Below the pieces are notes generated by a model, which was not told the origin of the DNA, ran no database searches, and worked only from the letters and a program-made list of their open reading frames with translations. A stretch of DNA of 64,000 nt from Zoroaster sp. YZ-2022 (lineage: Eukaryota; Echinodermata; Asteroidea; Forcipulatida; Zoroasteridae), in contig CM055837.1 of NCBI GenBank assembly GCA_029582265.1, positions 20,062,967-20,126,966 on the forward strand, written 5' to 3'. The translations under genes were made by a program, and so were the position numbers. Position 1 is the first letter of the stretch; each line of letters opens with the position of its first letter. Of this stretch, positions 12,488 to 50,262 are shown piece after piece.

Positions 12488-13093
12488 GGCCAAAAAAAAT
12501 TGTTTGTTGAGTTGCCCTCCAGTGAAAATATTTGAAGGGGTCGGTCGGTCGGGATTTTTTTTTTTTTTTTTCTCCTTGACTGTCATTTTAAGATTGAAAT
12601 GCATTGGAACTGAAACCACATACCATGTTTTTCATTTGTATACCTATCAGCAAGGAATTTTGCTTCAGAATAAAAGTATCCCAAGCATTTTTGTTGTACT
12701 TTTCGCTGTGATTGACACAGCAAATTCATCCATATTGCGTGCAATGCTCAACATGCAACGTGTGAGGGCCATTTGATTTGAAAACGTGTAGATTTGAGTC
12801 GCAATCGTTGGCACACAGTGTGTGCGAAGGCAGTGCACCATGTGAGGGCCGGGGCCATTCGATTCGAAAACATGCAGATTGAGTCTTGGGTACCAGTAAA
12901 TTTACCGGTAAAAAAGTGGAAAATTTCACAAATCAAACGTATTATGTTTTATACAAAGAAAATTGGTAAGTTTCATTAATAAATAGGGCTATGAATGACG
13001 GGAAAAAAAAAAGAAAAAAAAAAACCCGACCCGAGATTTCAGCACTTTTGGGTCGGTCGGTGGAGGGCAACTCAACATCTTTTTTTTTTTGCC
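12488..13093. mobile_element. PIF/Harbinger-like MITE (copy 2, shorter)
   Basis: Same inverted ends as the copy at 7519-8297. The element runs from GGCC to GGCC-complement (GCC at 13091-13093) and is flanked by TTA on both sides (12485-12487 and 13094-13096). A 3-bp TWA target duplication is the hallmark of PIF/Harbinger (family knowledge). It carries only about 1.6 internal repeat units against about 3.6 in copy 1, and is otherwise nearly identical. Confidence 0.72.
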
Positions 13094-14730
13094 TTATAGT
13101 CAGGAGATGTTTTTAAGGAGAAACGTATTGTCTCCTGTAGGCCTAGTCATTCTGCGTGGTTTTGGTGTTGTGAAGGGGTTTGTTAATCAGGTCCTCAAGT
13201 GGACAATGGCCTAGCCGTGATTATTGTCAGTGGGTGAGTAGGGTAAGGGCTGTAGCGAGCGGGGGATGGGGATGTGACACACCCCCAATAATTTTTCTCA
13301 GTCGGCATTTAGAGCCTCAGTCGGCAAAGGTACTAGAACAACGGTTGGCCCTGAATAAATTTTCTGTCAGCAAAGCTAGAGCTATGGGTTTGCCAACTGC
13401 AAATGTATTGTGTTTCTAAACACTGAAGATTTGCCAAGTTGTTTGTTATAAGTTGTTTGTACAAGCGACTTTACAGAGTGTCAGTTTTTTTTGGGGAAAA
13501 CCAAGTAGGTCTGAATTTGTCTGGTTATATTAGTGTTGTGTCGGTAAATTTACCCACAAAAATATTTACGCCCCCAACTCTGATGTCAGTCAGCAAATTG
13601 GCTTCAACATCCCCCAAAGAAAATGCCTTCTCTACACCCCTGGGTGGGGGTTAATAACATCTTGTGTGTTTTCTTTGGCATCAAGGGGGCTTAGCCTTTC
13701 CGTGGGGAGCAGGGGAGCGTTTGACGAGTTACACCTCAGTTGGACGGTTCACGGGGGATTTTATACGATTATGATATACCGGTACCTTTGCCCATAACCA
13801 ACATACTGAAATTCTGCCCTTGGTATATAAATGCAGTCACTTTTCCTATAAATAACCTAAACATGCACACCGTTGGACCCTTCAGAAAGAAAGGACAGCA
13901 CTAACAAAGATGGTCCCTAGGGTTGGACAAAAATGTTTTTGTTAATTTTTTTTAATTTTTGTGTTTTTTGGTACTAAAAAGAAATATATCCTACCAACAT
14001 TGTAATATATGGCTCATTGCCAATTTGGCCTCATGTTTGATTGAAAGCAGGTGAAAGGGCATTGACTTCAGTATGTGCAAACAAAAAATCTTGATGTTAC
14101 GTATCTAGATGCTTATCCCATGAACGGAGGCGCCCTGGAAACCCGATTCAGTTGGTGTCGATGGTTGGATGGGAAGTGATGGAACTGGTTCCGGAGAACC
14201 TAACACCAGAAGCTTCGAGAACGGCAAGGATACTAGCTTCCTTCTTGTCGGCCAAGACAGGAAGGAAGTCATCTCTTGTCATACAATATGCCCGGAAACA
14301 ACATGTGTTGATTCACTTCTAACACAATAAACAATTGGGTTAAACTGTACCCAGAAACCGTGAATAAAAACACCCAGAAACTACCCCGATGAGCAACCCA
14401 TGGAGGCACTTGGAACATTTTACGTTTTGAGAGTTCCTCATCAGGTTCTTCAGAAATTTGACACACCCCCATACCCTCCCTACAATGTTGCATTGTAACC
14501 ATTAAGTTGTATGTTTTCCAAGTCAGGTTACATGTAATTTCTGTGCAAGTCAGTTATGGTTAACCCAAACAAGTATTCCAAGTCAAGTCACAAGTCATTT
14601 CTTTGCAAAGTCACTTAGATCAAGGATAGAACTGTTTTATTTTGAATCACAAGCTTGGTGATCCAAAGGTCAAATGATATGGTCAAAATTGCCAATAGGT
14701 TATTATCAATAAGTTATTAATTTTTGACAC

Positions 14731-14950
14731 TTTAAAGGGACAATATCGTCACGATCAACATGGCGTGCAATCGGAGTGCTAGTTCTCTTCATTCCTCCAT
14801 GGATTAACTCAGTGACTGAAAATAATACCCCACATGATAAGGTCATATTACCGTTGCTGCTGCATAAATGAGCCAGTAATTTTCAGTCACTGTGTTCATT
14901 TATCACTGTGTTGAAAGCCTGCTCTGATCGTGACGATATTGTCCCTTGAA
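14731..14950. mobile_element. TTAA-bounded palindromic MITE (family A, copy 1)
   Basis: Starts TTTAAAGGGACAATATCGTC and ends GACGATATTGTCCCTTGA, so the ends are inverted repeats with TTAA on the left and a mutated TTGA on the right. The interior is also near-palindromic: CAGTGACTGAAAAT is answered by ATTTTCAGTCACTG. No ORF. Confidence 0.8.
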
Positions 14951-15171
14951 CTCTGTCCATGCCTTTCCTTTGAAATCAATAAATACCAAGTCTTCAGTGG
15001 ATTGTTTCGGATCCCGAGTTAAAGACTAATAATAATATATCATTTTGACCGATATAACCACTCTCATATTCAACAAATGATTAAATAAGAAACATTTACA
15101 TGTCTATTCGTGAAATACAATGTAAGCCACCATACACTATTGGTAATGTCGAAAAACATAAATGATCACAG

Positions 15172-15412
15172 TTTAAAGGGGCAGTACCCTCACAATCAGA
15201 ACAGACTTTCAACAGGGCATGGAATCGATGTTCTAGTTTAAGATGAACACAGTGAATGCAAATTACTGGCTTATTTATGTAGCATTAACGGTAACATGAC
15301 CTTATCAGACTGGACCTTATCACGTGGGAAATTATTTTCAGTCACTGAATTAATCTAAAACAAGCACTCTGATTCCATGCCCTGTTGATCGTGACAATAC
15401 TGCCCCTTTAAC
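15172..15412. mobile_element. TTAA-bounded palindromic MITE (family A, copy 2)
   Basis: TTTAAAGGGGCAGTACC at the left, TACTGCCCCTTTAA at the right, TTAA on both sides; carries the CAGACTTTCAACAGGGCATG block of the family. Confidence 0.8.
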
Positions 15413-15917
15413 ATACAACGTACTTGGTGTAAAGTTGATGATGGTATCAAACATCCCTAGAAATATTTCTGTCTAATGTGATATTGTTTTAGGAAAATTA
15501 GTGAAATAATTTCAAAAAATAAATATGTCATCCAAAGAAGTAAATTCCATATTGGAATGAATATGGACAATCTGAATACATTTTCACTATTTTCTTGTTA
15601 ACGACACAATGAAATAAACTAAAACTTTCATAGGTTGGTTTGTATACATTATTTATATGTTGATTCTAATCAATTATGGATGCATTTACAGACATTTTAC
15701 TCAAAGATAATATTGGCTTTAAATAAAGATTTAATATGCATAAACAAAGAAAACACGATTGACGGAATCTGATTAGTATTTATCACATATTCCTCGCAAA
15801 AAATCAGATATCATGAGTATCACATTGCAGTCTACGCGTGGTGTGTTCACTGAAAAAGACCCGTGAGTACACAGTACGCCATGCAAGATTATCCTGCAAG
15901 CCGATGACACAACGAAC

Positions 15918-16023
15918 ATACATGTACATGTATATGTACTGTACAATGTACATTACATGTACACATGTACATGTACAATGTACACTGTACATGTACATGT
16001 ACATGTACATGTACATTGTACAC
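15918..16023. repeat. self-complementary (GTACAT)n repeat just upstream of the Runx promoter
   Basis: About 100 bp built from ACATGTAC, GTACAATGTAC and GTACATGTAC, every unit being its own reverse complement. It ends ~120 bp before the TATA box. Such alternating purine-pyrimidine palindromes can form cruciforms or slip, so length is likely polymorphic. Confidence 0.9.
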
Positions 16024-16044
16024 CTCAGTCATTCATAAATTTCC

Positions 16045-16190
16045 ACCGGAAGCACGCGCGCTGGTTTATTCATGAGTAGGCGGGACTAAATCCTCTGATC
16101 GGCACAACGTTATCTAGAGTCACGCCCACACGTCGAGTAAGCGTATATAAAACATTCAATGAACAATTCATAACAGAGTTCATTCACACT
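16045..16190 (+). promoter_or_regulatory. Runx core promoter
   Basis: TATATAAAA at 16144-16152 is a strong TATA box. An initiator-like TCATTC at 16180-16185 lies ~30 bp downstream, so transcription probably starts near 16175-16185. Upstream are an ETS-type ACCGGAAG (16045-16052), a GGCGGG box (16079-16084) and a CACGCCCAC KLF/SP-type box (~16121-16129). The start site is inferred. Confidence 0.6.
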
Positions 16191-16507
16191 ACGTGAGTCA
16201 TAGCACACATCCCGTGAGATGCGTGGTACTAAGTATTGCTTCATGGCATTCGCCCAGTATACAAAATCATTTTTCTCATGACGCAGTGGACGTGATGTCT
16301 TCATTTTGCTGGAAACAGTCAATGGTATTGGACCGATTTTCTCTAATTTGCACATAAAAGTGCGATCTTGTGTTGCAACTCATCAAAGTCCAAATCAGTT
16401 TTGTAAACTGAACATCGTCTTGAAATTTTTTGTGCAGCAACTATTTTCACCGCAAGTGTGTAGTGGATCACCACTTCTCATTGAGTATTCTAAGCGGGGT
16501 TGTTTCA

Positions 16508-16532
16508 TGTGGTTTCATATGAGGTGTGGTTT
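16508..16532 (+). promoter_or_regulatory. tandem RUNX binding sites in the Runx 5' leader
   Basis: TGTGGTTT occurs at 16508-16515 and again at 16525-16532, same orientation, 17 bp apart, between the predicted start site and the ORF. TGTGGT is the RUNX consensus, and vertebrate RUNX distal promoters are known to carry RUNX sites near their start, so autoregulation is a reasonable inference. Confidence 0.55.
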
Positions 16533-16534
16533 GA

Positions 16535-42067
<25,533 letters not shown>

Positions 42068-44735
42068 GAATATTCCCATTATCTACAACCAAAAGTTATG
42101 GGTAACCATGTATTTATACAATATTTATGCAAGCACAATTATGATAACGTTTACAGACTCTGTAACTTTTGTTTAAGAAGTTTGATGAGTTTTGGCCAAT
42201 ACATATACATGGTTTATTACATCAATGTAGAATAGCTTAAAAACAGTCAAATCCTGACGGTGACATTTTTATTCAAATCCAAGATCAAGTCAAAGCCATT
42301 TTGAAGGGAAAATCTATTCAAGAAACACAAAGATACTGAGTATCTTATTATCTGAAACAGGAAATGAAAGTAAGTAACATTCCTGAGGAATTAATCCAAG
42401 ATCGCTGCACTCTAAATAAAAGAAAAAGTTGGTATCAATTATCAATTGCTTCACCTAGAAGGAATTCCATATCTCTGGGTTTTGTTTCTATTTGTAAAAG
42501 TTTCCAAAAAAGGTATGCCACTTTGTCTTGGAACGTCGAAATGTGATTTTATTTTTAGACTGGCATCGAGCAGGGCAGGGTCCGGGATCAGAGCAATTTT
42601 AAGCTTCATGTGATGTTGATCCAACGCCACATGAGTTAACTTAACTTATTTTAATGGTGGATCTAAATTTACAAAAAGAACTGAGAGGGATCTTTTCATA
42701 AAATTGGGAAAGATTCTTCAAATAGCTGACATAATAACTAGTTTTAACAACTGCCTTGCCCAGCATTTTGTTACCGTGATTTTTAAAAAGTACAGCTTTC
42801 GGTAGTTAGGCATAATTTGCAGAGGTACAGGTAGATTAGATTTAGGCAGTAGATGAAAAATAATATATTCATTATTTATTAATATTTAATGGAAACCAAC
42901 ATTTTGTATGGAATTTTTAAGAAGACATTCCGAGGAATTCAAAGCGACCAATAAGTGACTTTCAAAACATGTAGAGTAGTCCCATTAACTGTCTCCCTGG
43001 AATGGATGATTTGTTAAAATTTTTGTGTGACTTGAAACCAACAGATTGATCTGGATTTAGGTCTTAAGCCCTTCCTTTGAAACACTGAGAATTTGGTCAA
43101 GCCAACCATGCTGCTTTAAGAACAGTGCAAAGCTTGATCAAAGGAATGGAGTATAGCAACAGTTGTCATGGAAAGTTGTAACACTATTGGTCAAATGACT
43201 ACCATTATTATATCTCCTGAAATACTGTTGGTCCAAATGTACGTCACTGTTGATGTAATCATATCTTCAATTTATCAATAATTATATAATGTAGCCTGGG
43301 TTTTGCTACATTATAATACAAAATGCTATCTGAGGGCCAATTTCATACCCACTGATCAGTTATAATTTCAACGCTTTATGAAAAAACCCTAATTGATCAA
43401 AGCCGCTTAGCTAATAAATGCTGCTGCTAATCATGGTGAAATATGGCATACATAAGCCATTATTTTCCTACTGTGCTTAGCGGCAAAATAAACTGGTGAG
43501 TGGCATTTTTGAAATCTGGCCCTGATGTGCTTTTCTTGGGGATGAAAAATTCCTGCTCAGCTGTAAAACTAAATGTTCTGCTTACAGTTATTGACAGGGG
43601 GGGTCAGTGACTGTAGGCCATATGGTAATTACATGCAAATTTATTAAAATTTGGACTGATTTGTTATGAAAAATCATGGTCAAAATTTTCTATTGAAATA
43701 AGAGCAATGATTGCATTTGCAATCTTTGCTTGATTTAGGAATTGAAAAATTACCAAAAAGGGAAATTTTCTGACAAATTAAAAGGTAATGTAGGCCTACC
43801 CTGGTGATTGTAAGTGATGTGTTAATTAATGTACCATATATGTATTTAATTGTTTTGCTCCCTAAGGGAGTACTTATATGTACAAGGGAATTTATTAAAA
43901 AGTAAAATATTTTTAAAATACAAGACGGCAAAAATGTATAAAAAAGTGATCAAAAAATAAGTAAATAAACAGAAATTGAATGATCAGACCAGGCTGTACA
44001 TGTATACCAAATGATTAAAAATAAAACAAGTTCTGTGTTTTTTATGACTATTTAATTAGTTGCGTTTGATTTCAACTTAAGTGTTTTCAAGATTTTATAT
44101 ATTGTGGCTTAATACTGCAAACATGAGTGCCATATTGTTAGTGTCAAATCTTGAGTGTCTATTAAAATCTATCATTCAATGCATTTTTAAAGAAAAAAAT
44201 GTGTTTCAGACCGATGGAGTGTCACTTTGCTATTGTAAGTAATCTTGATATTTCAACAACAATACTTAAGAAATATAAGTGATTTGTCATATTTAAAAAT
44301 GATGTTTCAAGCCTGGATGCAAAGATTGAAATACTTATTTTAAACTACATGTATAATAATAGATTAAACGATTCAAGCTAATTGCCTTGTAAAAGTACAG
44401 AAATGTACAAAGAAACAATTATTTAAAGAACACATGATTCAGAAGTGAGATATCAGATTAATAAGAATACAAATGTAATACAGTTGTAATTTTGATTTTT
44501 ACTTAACCAAGATATCGTAATGACGTCCGCATATTTATATAATTAGCAGTGTGTGTGTGTAATTTGTGACGCAAAATGAAAGGAGAAAAAAAGATTGATG
44601 GGTGATTATGTATGCGTTTGTTGTTAAATAATTTAAATTTAATTAGCCATTTTACAATGTTTGAAATATTGTTTTTATGTGTTATTCCATTACATTGTTT
44701 TTCAACTAAATAAAGAAAATTCAGATTTGTTTTTC
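42068..44735 (+). other. Runx 3' UTR
   Basis: No repeat with clear ends lies between the stop and 44.7 kb. An AATAAA at 44709-44714 is followed by a GT-rich stretch, which suits cleavage near 44730. Earlier AATAAA-type hexamers near 43965 and 44020 could give shorter forms. A family A element begins only ~35 bp past the predicted end. Confidence 0.55.
44709..44714 (+). terminator. Runx polyadenylation signal
   Basis: AATAAA, then GTTTTTCC and TGTTCTGTATTTTTG downstream. Confidence 0.55.
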
Positions 44736-44767
44736 CTTGCAAACCGGAGTGTTCTGTATTTTTGTTT

Positions 44768-44979
44768 TTAAAGGGATAATATCATCACGGCATGGAATCT
44801 GAGTGCTAGTTTTAGATCAAGTCAGTAACTGAAAGTAATATCCCACATGATAAGATCATATTACCATTTCTGCTCCAGAAATGAGCCAATAACTTGTCAT
44901 TGTGTTCATCTTAAACTAGGACACTGATTCCATGTCCTATTGAAGGGCTGCTTTGATCGTGACGATAGTGTTTCTTTAA
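44768..44979. mobile_element. MITE (family A, copy 6)
   Basis: TTTAAAGGGATAATATCATC at left and GTGACGATAGTGTTTCTTTAA at right, TTAA on both sides. Confidence 0.75.
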
Positions 44980-45899
44980 GGGAATCTGTTAAAAAAAACA
45001 AGTAATGTGATTTGTTGACAAAGTTCACAGTAAATGAATTCAACCAATCACATTATTTGTGGTGGTGGCCATGAATATTCATGAAGACCAAATATGGAAG
45101 AATTAAGCCAGGAATGCTAATTAACAATAAAAGGCAACTTCTTAGGGACGTGATTCCACCTCCCACTTGGTTTGAAAGTTATGGGAATAAATGTAAAGTA
45201 ATCCGTTTAAAGGGGAGTTTTGTCAACTTTCTCTGGAATTGCAATGCAATGCAAATCAATGCATCTTTATATGACAATTGTCATTTGGTTATGTTCTTGA
45301 GAAAGCTATATTATTATGGAATTAAAAATGGTTGCTGAATAGCGGCCCCACATGGTGATTTTGAAAAAGGCCAGAGCTGTTCAAGCCGTCTTACAGCGGT
45401 CTCGCCAAAGCAATACCAAACCAGCACTGAGATATTTTTGTGACATCGACTGTCAACATTTGTGGGCTGTATATTTCAATGTGAATCGAACCAAATCCAA
45501 CATAACTGGATGTTATAATCTCATCTTAACAATAGCTCCCTCACGCAACATCAGCCTTAATGACTTTCGTCAATTGTTAAATAGTCATGTTTAGAGATAT
45601 TTTTTATTAATACTCAGTATGTGTACATAGAATCTTTGGGACACGAGACTTGAATCCAAATGAAGCGAGGTCTTAAGCTGTATATAGTATAATGGACTTG
45701 GGCCAGTATTTTTTGATTTGCTAAGCAAAATTTCTGCTAAGCAGATCTGACAAATTTGCCCATCATCAAAATCTTACATTCTTCCATGACAAATCACAAT
45801 TAATTTGATTTGTAAACTTTGAAATCTGAGAGCAGTACACCACTTCTAACTGTAGCTGGTCTTTTAAAATTATATTTAGATATTTTAAATGTCTTATTT

Positions 45900-46414
45900 G
45901 TCAGTTTGCCAAAGAAAACCGAGCTTCCTAAGGCCACAAAAAAACTCTCTGGTTTCTGGTCATCAGTCGGCTTCAAAATCGGTGCGGTGACACTCTTTTC
46001 TTTTTTTTTTCTTCGGCCATCTTTTTTTTTTGCCAACAGGGAAATACGTGATACATTGTATACGCAGGGACCAAATTTCCCATATACAATGTACAAAGTA
46101 TGGTGGCTAAGAGAAGCCTCACAAATCTGACAAACGTTCATAAAAAGTAATTTAACCAGTTCGCGTCGGAGGCCGTGTATACACGCAATTTTTTTTTGCA
46201 CCACGGATCGGAGAGCGTCTATACACGCCAGAGGAAACTCTGGAATATTTGTATGCATGCTCGGTTGACGTGGCAACGAGCCGAGTGTACAGTGACATGC
46301 TCGGTAGACGTGGCCACGCGCTGTGGAAGCTTCCATTAACGTGTTTGTGTGGGGAAAAGAAACCCGCACAGGGGCCCAGAAAAACTTTTTTATTTCCGAC
46401 ACGAACTGGTTAAA
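45900..46414. mobile_element. composite TTAA element (family C, copy 2, left module inverted)
   Basis: 46151-46414 matches 30124-30388, with ends TTTAACCAGTTCGCGTCGG and CCGACACGAACTGGTTAAA. The flanking 45900-46130 is the reverse complement of the module that precedes copy 1 (e.g. CGGCTTCAAAATCGGTGCGG). The 200-codon minus frame spanning it is a repeat artefact. Confidence 0.65.
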
Positions 46415-48007
46415 AGCTCCAGAATCTGGAGGTTTTTTTTGGCCTAAGTTTTTAAATGTCCCTCCTATTTAGTGTTTGTGTCAAGAGGTTTAAAAAATGA
46501 TGAGAATGTTAGACCTTTTAAAACGACTGTCAAACAGTCTTTGAGTGTTGGTCTGTTTGTTTGCTTGGAAATAAAAATAAAATTTAAAAAAAATATTAAA
46601 AGAAGTGTGACAAGGGTCAAATTGTGAATATGTTGTTGTGTCAATTTAAAACAATTTAACGTTAAAAGCTAAATCTTTCACAGGTTGGTGATTAAATCAT
46701 ATATATTCTGATTCAATGAGAGTAAGCGTACTCAAGAAGAACTTCATTTAAGCCAGTTTTTTTTTCTGACACATGAACATTTTCCTAAATGTTCGCTCTG
46801 AACATCACAGCGCAAGGAATACATGCTTAAACCCCCAGGCTGTGGAAGCCTCATTTCTTGCCAAAAATTTCTCCAGTCAATGTCTTTTTATCCCCTTCCT
46901 ACCTCAATCAAAATATTCTTATCCAGGATCTCAATGCAGATTTATTCCTTCCACATGTCCATTTGCATTTGATGTTGATACTTTGCAAGAACATTTGAAG
47001 GAAATACTAATAAAACTAAGTTTAAGAGGTTAAAGTCAGAGTACTCTTTTTGTAAAATGTCTGTAAATGCATCCAAATAAGTAAAATAATACTGTATAAC
47101 AACGATACCTTTTTTTTGTTCAATTACGATATCGAGAACCTTTTCAAGTTATTAAGATATCGGCAAATTGGAATTTAAAAAATATATCGTGATTACAAAA
47201 AAATTGTGATTGTGAGTCGAATCAGAAATTCCATGGAAACAAAATTAGGCCAGTCTTTTTAAGCTTTCAGAAGTGAGAAACAAAAGTGAACTACTTCAGT
47301 GGTTAGCTGACTGTCAGGTCACTAAGGAGCAGCCATACAGGGTCCAGACCCAGAACTCTTGTCTTTTCTCTTAATCCACTGACACTCAAAGAAATCTATT
47401 CAGACAGATTAAGTGTTGGGATTTGAACGTGTACCTGTGGTTGTCTGCTCTAAAGCAATCATGCGTGAATGAAGAAAATAATAATCGTGATACTATCGAT
47501 AATCGTGATATATGTTTGACGATATATCGTGGATGAAAAAAATTGATATCGCCCCAAGCTTACATCAATTCTTTAGAACACAGATATATATATATAAAAT
47601 CCAACCTGTGAATATTTCAGCCAATTTCGTTGTGTCGTTAACATGAATTTTGTATTCATATTGATTGTATTCATTTTAATACGGAATGTCTGTCTTGGGA
47701 TTACAGAAATTAATTTTGGAAACTAAACAATAACACCCGAGACAGAGATATTTCAATGTATGTTTGATACCATCACTGACTTCACACTAAGTATTCAATT
47801 GTTATGTAAAACTGTGATCATTTATGGTTTTTCAATTACCAAATTGAGACAGCTTGGAAATGCACATTTTGAAAATCATTTAAATTTAAATGCATTGCAT
47901 TTAAATATCTATAGAAAATTGTGTAATTCTGTACAGAAAATTGTGTCGTCTATAACATTTTATGAAGTCAACATAAAGTGGGGAACATGATCAGTTAAAT
48001 AGGTTCA

Positions 48008-48100
48008 GTTAACCCTAACTCCCTAGGCATTGTATTAAAACAATAACAATCTTTCAAAATCCTCCAACTGGCTTTGTTGTCTAGGGAGTTAGGGTTAATG
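48008..48100. mobile_element. short palindromic TTAA element (family B, copy 4)
   Basis: GTTAACCCTAACTCCCTAGG at left, CTAGGGAGTTAGGGTTAATG at right: perfect ~18-bp inverted ends, TTAA both sides, under 60 bp between. Confidence 0.75.
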
Positions 48101-48666
48101 AAAGGAACACCATAAATGCCATATATTTCATCTACTGTCAATAAATTCTACTGGCCTGTCAATCTCAAATTGACAGTTTGCTTGTTCTCTTTAAAACAAT
48201 CTCCTAAGGATGTTTGATAATGATATCATCACAAACTTTCTGTATGAACGTCTTGGGCATAATTGTTTATAATTAATGAATATTTCATTAATTTAAATGA
48301 TTTAGTGTATAAGGACTCCGAGTCAGACAGATTTTGAAATAAAGCCAGGTGTTATTCCTCTACCATCTTGATGCTTACAGCTAAAGTTACCAATATTTAT
48401 GTTAGACAAATACAAGAACTAGTCTCATGTCCAATGTTACGCAATAATTATGTACAAAATGAAACTGCCTAAAGAATGTGGACAATTATCCAACGCTGTC
48501 CATATAAGTAGACAAAGACATCCCATGAAATCTAGATAAAGGAAAGCTGGCGTTTAGCAGTATGATTCATCAATAACAAAATCATGTCAATGTTATTTCA
48601 CCTGTCTTATATGGATATCTTTGAATCCTTTGTAGTTGAGATACATTGTATATCCCCCCGGCACTG

Positions 48667-49150
48667 GTATGGTGACATTGTGAAATTAACTTTTTATTTA
48701 GCAGTCAATATATACGTTTGCATACCCCCATCCCCAATATCTGCAATGCCACCAACGTACAATGCCCCCTCCCCTGCATTGGTTTGGTGACATTGTGAAA
48801 TTGAGTTATTATTCAGCAGTCAATATACATGTATGCACTTGGTCCTCCCCTCCCCCCCCCCATCCCTAATATCTGCGATGCCACCTACCTTATAATGGCC
48901 ACCTTTCACTGGTTTTATAACCATCGAACAGCTACAATTAGATCCCCCTCCCCTGCATTAGTAGGGTGATATTGTGTAATTTCAGGGTTTTTCAGCAGTC
49001 AATATATGCACTTGGTCCCCCTTCCCCCCCCCCCCATCCCCAATATAGATCTGCAATGCCACCTACCTTATAATGGCCACCTAGGAATTGAGCATCTACA
49101 AATAGACCCCCCCCCCCCTCCTCTCCCGTATTGGTATGAAGATGTCACAT
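48667..49150. repeat. tandem repeat, units of 114, 180 and 172 bp
   Basis: Units start near 48667, 48781 and 48961 with GGTGACATTGTGAAATT (GGTGATATTGTGTAATT in the third). Each carries CAGCAGTCAATATA-type and CTGCAATGCCACC-type blocks and a C-tract; a fourth partial unit starts near 49133. No coding potential. Confidence 0.75.
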
Positions 49151-49984
49151 GTTTGCACCTCCCCCTTGGTCATCAGCCCAAGCCACCTGCCTAATCATGT
49201 ACACTTTCTATTGATTACTAAACAATTGATAAGCTGTAACAATCACTCCCCCATGATTCCCCGGCATCAGCATAGTCATATTGCGAAATTTACAATTTGG
49301 AGTGAACAAAGAGAATTTACTGAGGCAAGTCTTGAACCTGCATGCTCTGGATTGCTGTACATGTACATTGACACTCAAAGCCAAAATAATAATTCTGATA
49401 AATAAATAAAAATAAAAACACACAAAATAAAACAGTCAGAGACAATTAGAATGGAATATCCTGTCTACAAAGTCTTTTGTATAAGCTTAACTGTAATATG
49501 TAAATATTTTCTCTCCAATCTTGTTACCTACAACAAAAGTTGGAACATGTTCATTAGATAAAACTGATACCAAAAAACCCCAGCATCTTTATACCCATTC
49601 ACTTATCAAATAATGTAACAAAAACTGAATCCTTAAAACTGAATCAACAGAGGGCGCTATTTTAGTTTAATGGGCCATAAAAAGCCAATGTTGAGCGTAT
49701 CTTGTTGTGACAGTCAAACTTAATGGTTTTATAAATCTTGTCATCATGTTAACACTGAGTGGACCAGGGTGATTTCATGGCAGGCAACACTGTGCATGTT
49801 TATATGTGCAGTTTTTGTATTTGTTTCTTTGAGCTCTACATAATATTAAGTAATGTATACATTACATATGAATAAGATTTGAGATGTAAATCCTTACATA
49901 AAAATACCAAATATGTTGGTTTAATTCTGTTGACATCTCAAAATTGAAGATTTGATGGTGTCTAGCATAGATTACTGTACAGCT

Positions 49985-50262
49985 TTTGCCTGAACCCTAA
50001 CCACCCCAAATCCTTCAAAATCCTCCAAGGGGCACTTTTTGGGAAAAATTCTGCACTGTTGGAAACTGGTACTTTCACCTCTTCAAATGGGACAATATTA
50101 CTACCTGGCAAGAAGTACAGGCCATAAGTGCTGAATATGAAAAATCAACAAAAATGCATGGTGCATTTTGAAGATAAGGGCATGTTTCCAAAAGTGCACT
50201 GATGGATTTTGGAGGATTCAGGAAGGTTCCTAGCCAGAGTGCCTAGGGGGTTAGGGTTAAGG
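49985..50262. mobile_element. TTAA element with telomere-like tips (family B, copy 5)
   Basis: AACCCTAACCACCCCAAATCC at left, GCCTAGGGGGTTAGGGTTAA at right; inner AAAATCCTCCA and TGGATTTTGGAGGATT are inverted. Confidence 0.6.

Larger units (their letters stand above)
8761..14730. other. SUPT3H-Runx intergenic space, left part: no gene seen
   Basis: Apart from the repeats listed separately, no exon with family support was found. 11390-11730 and 10040-10200 look like degraded dispersed repeats (the former with CACAGGTTGG). 14110-14290 is a short GC-richer patch with open frames on both strands, unassigned. Any distal Runx exon here would be too short to see without transcripts. Confidence 0.45.

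Noticed and set aside
45800..46402. 200-codon minus-strand ORF
   Set aside because: It crosses the inverted module and the TTAA module of a repeat; the equivalent region at 30 kb is not open and no family is recognisable.
48008..48100. Interstitial telomere array
   Set aside because: TTAGGG appears only at the tips of inverted-repeat elements, not as a tandem array.
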